NCBI GenBank assembly: GCA_022828595.1
Contig: JAKGHH010000004.1
Coordinates: forward strand, 23,568,372-23,632,371
Length of the DNA: 64,000 bases
From: Nelumbo lutea
Taxonomy: Eukaryota > Streptophyta > Magnoliopsida > Proteales > Nelumbonaceae
Direction: 5' to 3'
Shown one piece after another: positions 48,001 through 59,095 of this stretch. The number at the start of each line of letters is the position of its first letter. The stretch's first letter is position 1. The notes beneath the pieces are model-generated. The model was not told the origin of the DNA, searched no databases, and worked only from the letters and a program-made list of their open reading frames with translations. A program made the translations under genes and the position numbers.

Positions 48001-50432
48001 TATTTTTGTTAATATTGTTTGCTTCCATTTATTTACTTATTTGTTAATATCTCTCAATTTACTTTTTTATTCAGGTTTAGCTTGGGCTATTTGTGAGCAT
48101 CTTGTAGAAGTAATCAGAGCACCAACGTTATTTGCAACACATTTTCATGAATTGACCGCTTTGGCCCATGAAAATGCTGATCACAAGTCTCCTGAGAAGA
48201 CCTTACTTGGTGTGACGAATTATCACGTCAGTGCAATTATTGATCCATCAAGTCGCAAACTAACTATGCTTTATAAGGTAGTTTTTTAGTTTTGATTTCT
48301 TTGTGCCAAACCTTTCAGGTTCAATTATATATTTTTCCACTATTCTCCTGTCCAGTAATCCGTTTTTTGTTTATTCTTCCCATTCTGTACTAACCACTTA
48401 ATCTTGCTTTTGCTACCCTTCTGTATGGCATAAGTGATGCCCTTTTCTTTACTGAAATAATAAACCTAACATTCATATTCAATTCATGCTAAGAAACATG
48501 CTAATATCCACATTCAGTGGGAAGTCTTTTGTGAATTTCTCTTCTAACTATAAGCACAAAGCCTGATTTGTGGCTTTCTATTCTCATAAATTCCTTGAGC
48601 AATGATGCTGATTGGCTGATCCCAAAATTTCTTTAATTTTTCAATGAGAGAAACCTTATAGTAGCAATTATGTTTGTTATTAATTTTTGTTTCTCATTTC
48701 AAATATTCCTTTTATTTTCTAAAAAAATAAAACCTTATGATTATTTTTCTAAAAAAACTGATCTGTAGGTGATGTTAGTTACGAGGAAGAGAAGAAAGAA
48801 GTAAAAATGGAGCTTTCTTACTATAAGGAATATTATCATTTAGTATCATTCTCATCTCTACATTCTCTGGAGAACTGTAGCTATGTAAACAATTATGTCA
48901 TTGTGCACCTGCAGTTTGCCTATTGTGACAATAAAATGGCATGTGTTCCTTGTATGGCAAACTTCACCTTTTTTTCAGTCTTTAACATGGGCAAGGAAAA
49001 AATGGTCTTCATGTGAATCAACAGATTGTAAAAGTGGAGTAGGTGCCCAGAGTGCAATCAGTTGGTGGTCATCAAATCTAAAGGTTGGAACTCTTTCCAA
49101 TGCAATATTGTTCCAAACAGTATACAGCTATTGAAGGGGGACCCAATATGCAATTGTTCTGGTGACTAAGGTTTTTGTAGTGAACAATGCATCAATGAAG
49201 ATCACATGGAAGACATTGAAACTACCAAAAAATTCGAGTGAATTACCTGCAAACAACTTTTGAAATTTATGTCTTTTGACCTATAACAACACATTTTCTA
49301 AAATATTCATCTAGTGCTCATTTTCAATATATATTATGCTAAACTTGGTTTGTCATGGACCTTTTTTGGGTATAATGCCTGATATGCTACATGAATAACA
49401 AAAAAGACAGCCTTTCTATTTCATGTAATTTTTTACCAGTTAAGTCAGTCTATTATTTTTTCTCTCGCATTCCCTTTGAGCTAGTGGATCTGCTAATCCC
49501 TGTATTATTAACCTTACTGCCATTTATGCTCGCTCTATAATGTAATTACTATTTTCAGGTTGAGCCAGGTGCATGTGATCAAAGCTTTGGCATTCATGTT
49601 GCAGAATTTGCAAACTTTCCTGAAAGTGTTGTTACCCTTGCTAGAGAAAAGGCTGCAGAGTTGGAAGATTTTTCACCTGTTCCCATCATTTCAGATGATG
49701 CAAAGGAAGAGGTATGCTATATGATGATTGTGATTTGTGAGTACATCACAACAAGAAATTTTGACATTTTCTTTCCTGAGAAAAGGTAACAGGTATGTAG
49801 ATATTAAAAATCGAAAGCAGTAGTCGGGGTGGGGAGGTACATGAGTGGATGTACACTGATGTTCCAAGGTCTTGATGTTTCTCCTTCAGACAGGAAATTA
49901 TAGATTTTGAATCTCTTTCTGCATCAATTCTCTGAGAACCTGGTGTTAGCTCTCAGCCCTTGAATTGGCACTTATAGTTCGGCTAATAGAGTTTCCAACT
50001 ACAATTAGGCCTGAGAAAACCAGTAAAATATCTCCTTCATGTTCCCTAAAGACACCACCTATACCTGACTCCCAATGTTTCTAATACCGCAGACATCAAG
50101 GTTAATGTTTGAACTAATTTGGGTTAGAAGCAGGATTTCTTGGTTTTTTTTATTGTTTGTGGCTTTTTGTATTACCTTGATCTGTTTCATTTGTTTATTA
50201 GCTGATCCAGTATTATTGTGCTTTCTTACAGGTGGGATCTAAGCGGAAACGAGTCTCTGGTCCTGATGAAATATCCAAAGGTGCTGCTCGGGCACACCAA
50301 TTCTTGAAGGAGTTTGCCACTCTTCCATTAGAGGAGATGGACTTTAAGCAGGCCCTGCAACAAGTAAGCAAGTTAAGGAATGATTTGGAGAAGGATGCAG
50401 CAGACTGTTGCTGGCTCCAGCAATTCTTCTAG
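40354..50432 (+). CDS. MSH2: DNA mismatch repair protein MSH2, 13 exons
   Basis: Exons: 40354-40402, 40489-40538, 40635-40667, 40818-41891, 42243-42797, 42870-42980, 43082-43171, 43268-43339, 43942-44052, 44319-44445, 48075-48277, 49559-49711, 50232-50432. All introns are GT-AG and the joined frame is open for 942 residues, close to the plant MSH2 length. MSH2 pairs with MSH6, MSH3 or plant MSH7 in the nucleus to recognise mismatches and small loops. Visible features are the N-terminal [15 protein letters not shown] and RRDYY, the lever/clamp region ([38 protein letters not shown]), Walker [10 protein letters not shown] (about 666-674), Walker [18 protein letters not shown] (about 742-758) and the ATHFHEL motif (about 778-784). 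The C-terminus [14 protein letters not shown] is the MSH2 dimer-helix end. The start is the first ATG of exon 1 and gives the conserved N-terminus. Intron 10 (3.6 kb) is enlarged by transposons. No defects are seen. Confidence 0.97.
42019..42048. repeat. (CT)n microsatellite in MSH2 intron 4
   Basis: About fourteen CT dinucleotides, 130 bp after the exon 4 donor. It is far from the acceptor of intron 4 (42241-42242), so it is not the polypyrimidine tract. Confidence 0.85.
45169..45709. mobile_element. hAT-type MITE in MSH2 intron 10, perfect TSD
   Basis: TAGGGCTGTTCA at the left end and TGAACAGCCCTA at the right end are a perfect 12-bp TIR. GCTAGAGC flanks it exactly on both sides (45161-45168 and 45710-45717), the 8-bp hAT duplication. 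Subterminal CCCAACCCGA/GGTTGGGTCGG motifs are inverted. The 541-bp element is non-coding, AT-rich in the middle and should be spliced out with the intron. Confidence 0.93.
45942..46370. mobile_element. TIR element in MSH2 intron 10 with 14-bp flanking repeat
   Basis: ATTCCTATGCAATG occurs exactly at 45928-45941 and 46371-46384. Between them, left end GTTTAAAACACGG and right end GCCTTTTAAAACACT are inverted, with further inverted AAGGCATAAGCCTCC/GGCATACGCCTCCC. A T/C-rich low-complexity tract fills 46017-46160. The flanking repeat is longer than usual for hAT (8) or Mutator (9), so the class is left open. Confidence 0.75.
46602..47050. mobile_element. Possible hAT-type MITE in MSH2 intron 10
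   Basis: Left end TAGGGGTGTTGATG and right end GTTGACATCCTTA are an imperfect inverted pair. Interior TTGAATTGGGTTTGG and TTGAATTGGATTCAG blocks match the style of the other hAT MITEs. The flanks (ATTGTAGA, GATATTTG) do not match, so it may be old or misplaced. Confidence 0.45.
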
Positions 50433-53285
50433 TCCTCTTGTATGTACCATGATCTATCCCTCTTGCTTGTATATCATGTATATCAATTAGCCAAACATCT
50501 TTAGTTGCCACAGCAGAAACATCAAATATGTGTTCAGTCAGGGAAACTAGGATTTTTGTTTTGTTTGTTTTTTGGCAGTAAAGGCAAGGTAAGATTTATA
50601 ACCTTGAATTTCATTCCTTGCTTTGTACAAATATTGCACAAGTGAAATATTTTTGGGCGCCATTATGTTAAATATTCTGCGTGTAGAAAGATAGGGTTCC
50701 CAACTTCAGATTCATGTGCTCGAATTGATCCGCTGTGGCTTTGGGTCCTTAACTCCATATATCCTAATCAAAGAGTTCAAATTCCCTACACCCTGGTCGA
50801 ATTGGCATTTTGAGACTGATTATATGAGCGAATTGGTTTGAATCTGATCCTTTGGAGTTATACCAACCCCTCTGGCCTCGCTTTCTTCACTTCTGTCCTC
50901 TTGAGCATTTCATTTAGATCTCCAAAAGATGGATTGACAAGATTGTTAATGTCATCTAGTTGGAATACTGTCTGGTCACTCTTCCCCAATATTGTTAGCT
51001 GCCAGACTCGTTTACATAATAATGCAGTAATGCATTAGTCATAATTCCTAAGTGAAGCTCCTGCAAATGTTTACGAAGTTTGATTCTGGGCTTTTTACGG
51101 TTTAACAATCATTTCGAGAAGTAGACTGACAATCATTTTGGCATGGATACCAGAAGCTTCTTCTCCATGAATTATCAGATTCCCTTGGCTTCATGCATAA
51201 TACCTACCCAAAAAAGAAGTCTCCATTAGGAAGCCCTGAAAATTTTGATCAATCCACATGGGTAACTTTCCTTGGAAGACTCCTTTAAGTGTACAAAACT
51301 GACCCATCAGTTAATTGTAGTTGTAGGAAAAAGAAAGCCACACCTGGGAAGGATATCCTGATATTAAATTTGTAGATAGCCAGCATTTTCAAACCAAGAT
51401 TGCTATACTGAGAAGCAGGTGGGGAAGATGATGTCTCAAGAACTGTTCTTACTGGTTTTACATCACACCACCTATTCCCCCATATCTTTGTTGAGAGGTA
51501 TGTCTCGAAAGGACCATATTGTTAGGTGTAAAATATTGTCTTGGAATTGATTCCATAATTTAAGAAAAGAGATCTCTTAAAAGTTAAATCCATAGAGGGC
51601 TCACCGCTCACCCAAAAAATAAAAGGTTGAAAAATCCAAGGCCGGCCCTATAATATCCAAGCAAAGTGCCCTTTCGTAATTGAACACATTATAATCCCCA
51701 AAAGTGCCCTTGTAGAATTAGTATCTTCTTTGGTTTTTTTTTTTTTTTTTTTATTTCTTACATATTAGGGGGGAGTTGGAATCTGCTCATAGCTACATCC
51801 CACGTGTATTGGAAACATTTTCCATGAATAATAATATACAAGTATGAAAGATGTTCCCCATGTGCGGCTGGAACACACTGAGGTTAAGGGGTGGGGACAG
51901 GAGTGCACATGAGGTCCATTGATAGAACATTAGAACTTGCACTGCACACGGGTTTGATCTCATTGCTGCATATTTGGAGCACCAAGTGACCATCTCAGTT
52001 CGTGGGTCATCGGCCCTTTTGGATTATCAAAATGTATGAATATGTTCTTTGTATATGAAGTCCCTCACTGGGAAACAAGAAGTTGATCTTGATTTTTGAT
52101 GTTTGGAGTGGTAGGCCTCTTAACAAGTTGGTATGTATCCAATAATGCAAATCATCCAGACATTCATAAAAAATGCACCCTTTCAAGTAGGTTGATCACT
52201 CACCCAGATAAATTACTGAACTCAATCTATTTACTACCTCACTGGGTTGACACGAGTTAACACACCAACCCCACCCACCCAATTGCGTTGACTCACCCCA
52301 CTATCGGCGTTGATATATCTCAGACTCAAGATCACATCCGATTCCAAAGTTAATTAAAACATGAAGCTACGCAACCCTCCAATGGGACCAACCAACAAAA
52401 ATATAGATGTTGGGTGAGTCATAGCTTGTTGATGGGGACCCATCAAGGGAATCCAAGTATTCCTGTATTGGGGTAAGGTAAGAGGAATAATTGTTGTAGT
52501 GGAGCTGGGAGCTATTGCCAAGCTTTTGAGGCAGAACTTTGCTGGTTTCAAACATTCCTTTGTGCATGCACAGGAAAAATTCTTTACATGGATTGTGGTT
52601 TGCTGGAGTTAAAAGAATTTCCAGAGTCGGAGTTGAAAGTGACTCCTTAGTAGTCGTAATTCGTAAATATTGTCAGCTTGTAACGACCAAAGGCTTCTGT
52701 GAAATGGTTTGGACCTCAGATGCAGCTCTGACAATCTTATCTTATGGTTTCGAGTGCAGTACGTAATACGAGGTAACGAAGGGAAGAGTCATGCCTGACT
52801 CGGAGATACCCGGCCCAAAACATTTTCCATGAAGACATCAGCAGTCTTCATGCATCCATCCGCTGCATTTATCCCAAGATAGACCAGACCCAGTGGTTAA
52901 AATTCTGCTCAAAGAATCATTAGCTATTTGAAGAATGACTTCTGAGCCCAAAATGATTCTTTTTTTAGTTTCAAAATATCAATATTTAGAGTGAATTTTG
53001 AGCCCAGAAAAAGAATTGGTTCCAATACACCTGAGTCATCCTGACCTTGTATAGTTGTATTAAATGAATTTTAATTTGCATTAATTTGTTCAAATATGAT
53101 GGTTTCTTGAAGCAAGACTGCAATTCAAGTAACCTCATATAATACCTTCGGTTATTATTTCCACCCCTTAGTGATTTGTTTTGATGCAAATGAAAAAGGA
53201 AGGCGGACAAACCTTGGGATGAAAATATGAGATTGGTTTCTATCACGGCAAAGCTGTGCCCATACTATTTTAACAGCCATTTTCA
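50433..53285. other. MSH2 3' flank and spacer
   Basis: Contains presumed MSH2 3' UTR sequence directly after the stop, a long T run at about 51737-51754, and short frames without domains. There is no evidence for another gene. Confidence 0.5.
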
Positions 53286-53352
53286 CCCTTGCATTAGGAA
53301 TATCTCCTCATAAAATAAAGTATACAAGCATGGAGATATTTTCAATGCAAGG
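53286..53352. repeat. 67-bp hairpin
   Basis: CCTTGCATTAGGAATATCTCC pairs with GGAGATATTTTCAATGCAAGG across a 24-nt loop (21-22 bp arms, about 3 mismatches). A similar single arm (CCTTGTATTAGAAATATCTCC) occurs at about 34033. It may be a small foldback transposon or a small-RNA precursor; the sequence alone does not decide. Confidence 0.7.
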
Positions 53353-56300
53353 CAGTAAAGGGTGTTGAATCGGCTGACCGAAACCGAACTCTGAAAATAT
53401 AGTTCAAATATTTCAGAGTGAAAATTATGTTGAAACACACACGGACACACAGAGCCCATATTGCAATAACTACAGTATAGTATTAATTCGTAGATAAACT
53501 AAGCTGAATTTTTCTCATGATTCATGATTCATGATCATGCAAACCAAGGAATTGAACTGCCATGCATGGATCAGAGGAATTGATTAGGTTCCTAACATCT
53601 TGACCGGTCCTAACAAATCCTCCTCCACCCCATCTAACTATTTCTGAAAATATCTCTTTACAGAAAAGGCAATTTGTAAAACTACTGCTAATTGGTCCAA
53701 ATGGAACTCCACATGCATCTAATTTTCCTGCATCCACTCTTCGAAAGTTGGGAATAAGAACACCAAGCGGAAGAAGAAGGATAGAAAAAGATATTTGCAC
53801 TAATAGCTTATATGTCTAAAGGTGATCATGCACGTGCCCTTTTTGCCTATTGTGTACAAGCATCATATATGCCTCTTTGCTAGTGTCTAGTGAGAATTAT
53901 AAATAAGATAGAAATTCAAGAAGAATGAGCCCCGCCCAATCCTTTTTGCTTTATGACTTGGAAGAAAAGTACAGATTAATTTAGTGGGTTGAAGCTTAGA
54001 AGTCTTTCTTATGCGTAAAGCTAAGATATAGAGTCACTTGTTTAATTGGATAAGCCCTTGTGAGCCACTACTCCATATAGAAAATGGTTTGGTGGCGTCT
54101 TCTCTATCCTTAATTTGTAGAGACAGATAATAACACTCACTAAAGATGATCATGAGCATCTGATTATCTATATCCATGTCATATTTGAGCTACTTTAATT
54201 TGTCCCCAATAAAAGCTCACTGATGAGGAAATAAATCAGATCCATCTGATCTAAAAAAAAGTCTTTATAAAACTTAATTATTTTTTGCTAATTAAATTGA
54301 ACCTCAATCATTTCAATGGTGGGTTCAGAACTTAGTGAGCCAACCCAACAACTCGGTTGATGACTTTACTCATGCTTCGAGGAGTGCTGGTCTAAGTCAA
54401 GCTTAGCATATTTTAATACAATGGTTTAGTAGTTTAAACAACCCAAAGAAAGCTCACTTCGAGTTTTTAACCAAAAAGGTGGTCGGATATGAGGAACTTA
54501 AGAGAGGAAACAGGTAAATAAATATATAAGAGGAATGTGACCCATAGAAAGAGATAGTGCAGCTGGAGAATTTAGCCCTTAAGCAACGGGATGGAGCGGG
54601 CAGCCGGGCACTAGTGCTTGTGGTAGAGACGTCAGGACACGGTGGAGATGATGTCACGATAAGCCCCACAATGAACCCTCTCTCGTGGGTGTGGGTGGTG
54701 GTGTCATCATCAAATCTTTGAATAACAATAGAAAAGAAAAGATGGAAACACAAAAAAAAATGGGGACCAAAGCAACCCATGCGTGTACCACAAAAGGTTC
54801 AAAACCTTTCTCTAAGCTTCCAAACCAAATCAATAGGAAAACAGGAGAGAGAGAGAGAAAAAACATTTCCTAGACAGACCCAATAAGGTAAAGAGAGACC
54901 GTACCAGTGAAAGATGAAGCAGAGACAAGAGGACTGTCGTGTGCACTGATGAGTTTTATTATGCTGTTTAGTGGTTATTTTTCGATCCTTTGCTGCTTAG
55001 AAAAAAAAAAAGAAAATATGGGTTTTCTTCATGTTTTTCATTTAAATAAGAAATGGGGTTTGTGCGTAGTGGTACCCGCTTGGTCAGTTGGTAAAAGTTT
55101 GTCTGTTTTGATGCCACAAACCGATGGTCCAAAATCCTTCTTCACCCATTAATCCAACGAGTCATTCCTCGGTAGGACGGCCCAGGTTGTCCTTCAAAAG
55201 GCTAAAATGTTTTGGGTTGTAACCACTTTCATGATTTCATGAACTACTGTGAGATTATAAAATACACTAGACTCAGAGGCCAGAGCTAGAACTGTAGCCT
55301 TGTATACCAACACCCTTCTATAGGGAGGGAATAAACATGCATCCCATCAACTCCCTCAAGGAGGTCCCTGTCTATATATGCTAGGGTTTTATGTCTTAAA
55401 TTAACCAAAGAAGGAAATATTCAAGGCAAAACTCCCCTCTCCTTACTCCTTAGAAGCGTGGAATAATACATTAATTAGATCATTACTAAGAAGAGGAAGG
55501 ATATATGATGAATCTCTACACTCATTTCCAGTATGTTCAGATAGGGAAGTCAAGCGATCGACTATCTTTGCAGGATTACCTTAATGGTTAATTTTGTGAC
55601 CCGTTAACTAGTGAAGCTTCTTCTTTTGGTTTTGTAACCAACAAAACATCAGAGCTTCTAATCCAATGACCACTAACTAACCCATCTTGTCACCAAAAGA
55701 AAATGGTAGAAATATAGAATACCTCTTAGGTTTCTCATTCCTATGTTGGTCATGACACTCTACATGCAGACCTACCTGTGCAGATAAGAAGACCAGCCAG
55801 AAGTATGAAACAAATTAAAAATAAGCTTGTAATGTGGGTACGGATAAATTGTCAAATTTTCCCTTATTTCAATGTTTAGAGAGAGGGAGGCCTGGAGGGA
55901 GAGAGAGGGCAGCATAAGCCATGAAAAGAAAAGTGATTGTGACACAAAACATTGAGCTTACATTCCCTCTAGCCTGTGCTCCTCCTGCCCTTCCCCACAT
56001 AGAGAAAAGAGAATTAGATGAAAAAAGGGAAATGGGCTCATTAGAGTCTATTCTCTATTATGTCAGAAGGACCCATACAAAAGGAGAAATGGAATTTGTC
56101 TGTTTTTGGATTTAACAGGAGAAGAATAAGAGGAACAAAACTTAAATCAGGCCATGAGTATTGGTGGGATCTTATTAATTTTCCAAAAAGGATTAAAGGA
56201 TTTAAAGAAACCCAACAAAAGGTATGAAGTTTTTGTAACTGAAATCGAGGAACTTGGAGCGAGGGAGGGGGAAGGATGGAGAGAGAGAGAGAGAGAGAGG

Positions 56301-56700
56301 AGTGCGTTCCAAGACACAATGATTACATGGTTTAGGGAAGAGAAAGGGTGGCGTGGAAATAGCGAGTGTGTGGAGCAACGTGGGGGCTTGACCGAGGTAA
56401 GATAAAACCTTTTATCATTATCGGGCTCGGTCTTTGGTCGGTCGACAATCGGTGTGTTGTGTATTCACTGTGTTATGTTGTTGTGTTTCCTTCTCCTCCG
56501 CTGCTGCGCCAGCACTCACAGACTGTAATTATACACTTTGAACCAATAAGAAAGCAACCCCCAATACATTAAAATATTCATATTAACGACAAACATCATA
56601 TTAAATTAATGAATTTTTTACTTTATTTATTGATGAAAAAGGAAAGGCAGCGAGTGATCACTGATCAGAGAACCCAACATAACACAACACACACTCACAT
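53353..56700. other. Spacer upstream of the bHLH gene
   Basis: Frames at 54454-54873 and others are short, overlapping and domainless. GA-rich runs occur at 54844-54858 and 56277-56300. A tRNA-like A box lies at about 55080. Confidence 0.45.
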
Positions 56701-57065
56701 ATGGAGAGACAGAGAGCTAGAGCTAGAGAACGCGAGAATGCCGTGAGCAGAAAGGAAAGGAGGAGACTGCAACTAATACTGCTATCACTACAGTGATGAC
56801 AGTGTATAGATGACATGCTTCTATAGCCATATATATGGATGGATTGACCATTGTAAACTTGTAGAAAGGGAGAGAGCTCAGAACCCAGAACAAAGAAGCA
56901 AAAGAGAAAACAAACACACATTAGAAAAGGAAAAGCGTAGGGAAGGAGAATAAAAAAGGGTCACACAAAGGCGTGGCAGAAGAAGCAGACCAACAAAGGA
57001 GAAGAGAAAGGATACATACAGAGTCTAAGCCTTGCCTTTTTTTTCTTTATTTCTATCTCTTCATT

Positions 57066-57088
57066 CCACAAGAGAGAGAGAGAGAGAG
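57066..57088. promoter_or_regulatory. (GA)n tract in the bHLH 5' region
   Basis: GA repeats about 250 bp before the ATG. Plant GAGA-type (BBR/BPC) factors bind such tracts; a role here is inferred from position only. Confidence 0.35.
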
Positions 57089-57223
57089 TATAGACCACGA
57101 CTCATCATCGCATCTCAAGCAAGGTCTGTCTTACTTTTTTGTCTTCCTTTCTTAGCATCCTTTTTCTCTCTTCAACCAGCCAAAGTAAACCAAGTTTCCC
57201 ATCTCTTTTTGACGAAGAAGACA

Positions 57224-57230
57224 TATATAA
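57224..57230 (+). promoter_or_regulatory. Candidate TATA box of the bHLH gene
   Basis: TATATAA lies 109 bp before the ATG at 57339. A longer transcribed leader starting further upstream is also possible, so the assignment is weak. Confidence 0.35.
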
Positions 57231-57338
57231 GTGTCAAACAAGTCTTGGGTTTAATTTGCTTTCTTCAATTTGAGAGATCAGCTTGTTTTGTTGTCTGAGT
57301 ATTTGATAATTGAAGACAGCTAAATAGGAAGATAAGAG

Positions 57339-59095
57339 ATGTGTGCAAAGAAGGAAGAAGATCAAGGTGATTGTTCTCAGACTATCCAGAGCATCCAAGG
57401 CTATCAAGAGCAATTACTTATCCATCAACAGCAGCAGCTTCATCAACAATATAGTGATGGCTTTGGCGGTGGAAGTGCAGGAAGAGGTGGTGGATTACTC
57501 TTCCCTGAACTCTCTCCAATCATACCGTGGTCTCTCCCTCCCGTTCATACCTTCAATCCGATCCAGTTCTCAACCAACCCAGGTCGAGACCACGATCCAT
57601 TTGTCCTTCCTCCTCCGCCATCATACGGTGGCTTGTTCAGCAGAAGAGCTTCTGCTCTACAGTTTTCTTACGATGGCCCATCATCCGATCACCTCCGGCT
57701 GATATCAGATCCACATGGTCCGGTGGTTCAACCTGGTTCTTCTCCTTTCGGGATTCAAGCTGAGTTGAGTAAGATGACAGCTCAGGAGATCATGGACGCC
57801 AAGGCGCTTGCAGCCTCTAAGAGCCACAGCGAGGCTGAGAGGAGACGAAGAGAGAGAATCAACACCCACCTTGCTAAACTGCGCAGTTTGCTTCCCAGCA
57901 CCACCAAAGTAAGTAGTTAAACAACGAAAAAGCAGGAAAACCCTTAGTTTCTTCACGCCTGCAACATGTCATATTTTGATCTTTTTAATTTATTGGTTTT
58001 CTTTACCTCTTTGTTAAATATTATCTTGACCCGTTTGATTCAAAGATCTCTTTAGATTTTCTAAATAGGAACTTTCGGTTTTAGTATTGCAGAAAAGCAC
58101 AGTAGTGATGTAATTTTTTCTAAACTTCTTCTTCTTCTCTTCTTCTTCTTCTTCGGCTTCTTCGCTGTGTTTCTTTCAGATCTCTTTTATTGTATTGATT
58201 CTTTAGTTTTGTTCTGTTGGGTCTTCATCGAAAGTTTTTGACAGTTCCGAGGAAGAAAAAACCCAAAAGAAAAATAAATAAGCGTTAAAGTCGTCAGTTG
58301 ATACGATAAAGAGAAACCAGAGATCAGCTAAAAAGCTTCAACAGAAATTTCTTGCCGGTGAAGAGTGAAACTGAGTAGAGAAAGAGCGAAAGACAAAGAA
58401 GCAACATTGTCAGTCCCAAAGAACTTGCCTTTAGTCTCTCATATATATAGAATTCTCCCTCCAGACAATACCCATTAAAAAATTCTCCCAAGAACCAGAC
58501 TAAAATAATCTCCAAATCAAAACTTATATCTTCTCTCTAACATTGGAAGTTTCACAAAACAAAAACACTAATTAATTCTTCTACCCTTAGTCCCTGTTCG
58601 AACATTGATTTGTTGTGTTGTGTTTGTTTTTGGCTATAGACAGACAAGGCTTCGTTACTTGCAGAAGTAATCCAACACGTGAAGGAACTGAAACGCCAGA
58701 CTTCCCAGATTGCCGAAGCGAGTCCTGTCCCGACTGAAGTTGACGAACTCACTGTCGATGCATCAGACGAAGATGGCAAGTTCATAATTAAAGCTTCTCT
58801 ATGCTGTGAAGACAGGTCTGATCTCTTGCCCGAACTCATCAAGACATTGAAAGCTCTCCGATTACGAACACTGAAAGCCGAGATTACCACGCTCGGTGGA
58901 CGAGTCAAGAACGTATTGTTCATCACTGGGGAAGAAGAACCAAAGAACAACGAGCAACAACAAAACCAACAATATTCTATAAGCATGATTCAAGAAGCAT
59001 TGAAGGCAGTAATGGAGAGAACAGCCGGTGATGACCCCTCTTCAGTTAAGAGACAAAGAACCAATATCAACATACTTGAACACAGGTCTCTTTAA
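57339..59095 (+). CDS. TMO5-like: bHLH transcription factor, TMO5/bHLH30-bHLH32 clade, two exons
   Basis: Exon 1 is 57339-57908 and exon 2 is 58640-59095, with a GT-AG intron inside the loop of the bHLH domain (after STTK). The protein has 341 residues. The N-terminus MCAKKEED matches the clade. Gln-rich (about 23-37) and Gly/Pro-rich stretches follow, then LSKMTAQEIMDAKALAASKSH. The basic region SHSEAERRRRERIN (about 162-175) carries H163, E167 and R171, the His-Glu-Arg set of E-box/G-box binders. Helix 2 is TDKASLLAEVIQHVKELKRQ (about 191-210). An ACT-like C-terminal domain (IKASLCCEDRSDLLPELIKTL to GGRVKNVLF, about 240-284) ends before KRQR. The family acts in the nucleus with LHW-type bHLH partners in vascular cell division and cytokinin synthesis. 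DCSQTIQ, THLAKLRS and KRQTSQI point to bHLH32/TMO5 rather than bHLH30, but the exact orthologue is uncertain. No defects are seen. Confidence 0.95.

Noticed and set aside
54454..54873. Overlapping frames on both strands upstream of the bHLH gene
   Set aside because: Ser/Phe-rich low complexity, no domain, no splice pattern, and both strands open at the same place.
55068..55140. tRNA gene
   Set aside because: The D-arm-like part is good, but the acceptor stem and T-arm do not pair, so no functional tRNA is called.
58939..59095. Frameshift near the bHLH C-terminus
   Set aside because: The Gln/Asn-rich tail looked odd, but the frame is open and KRQR and the stop fall where related proteins end.
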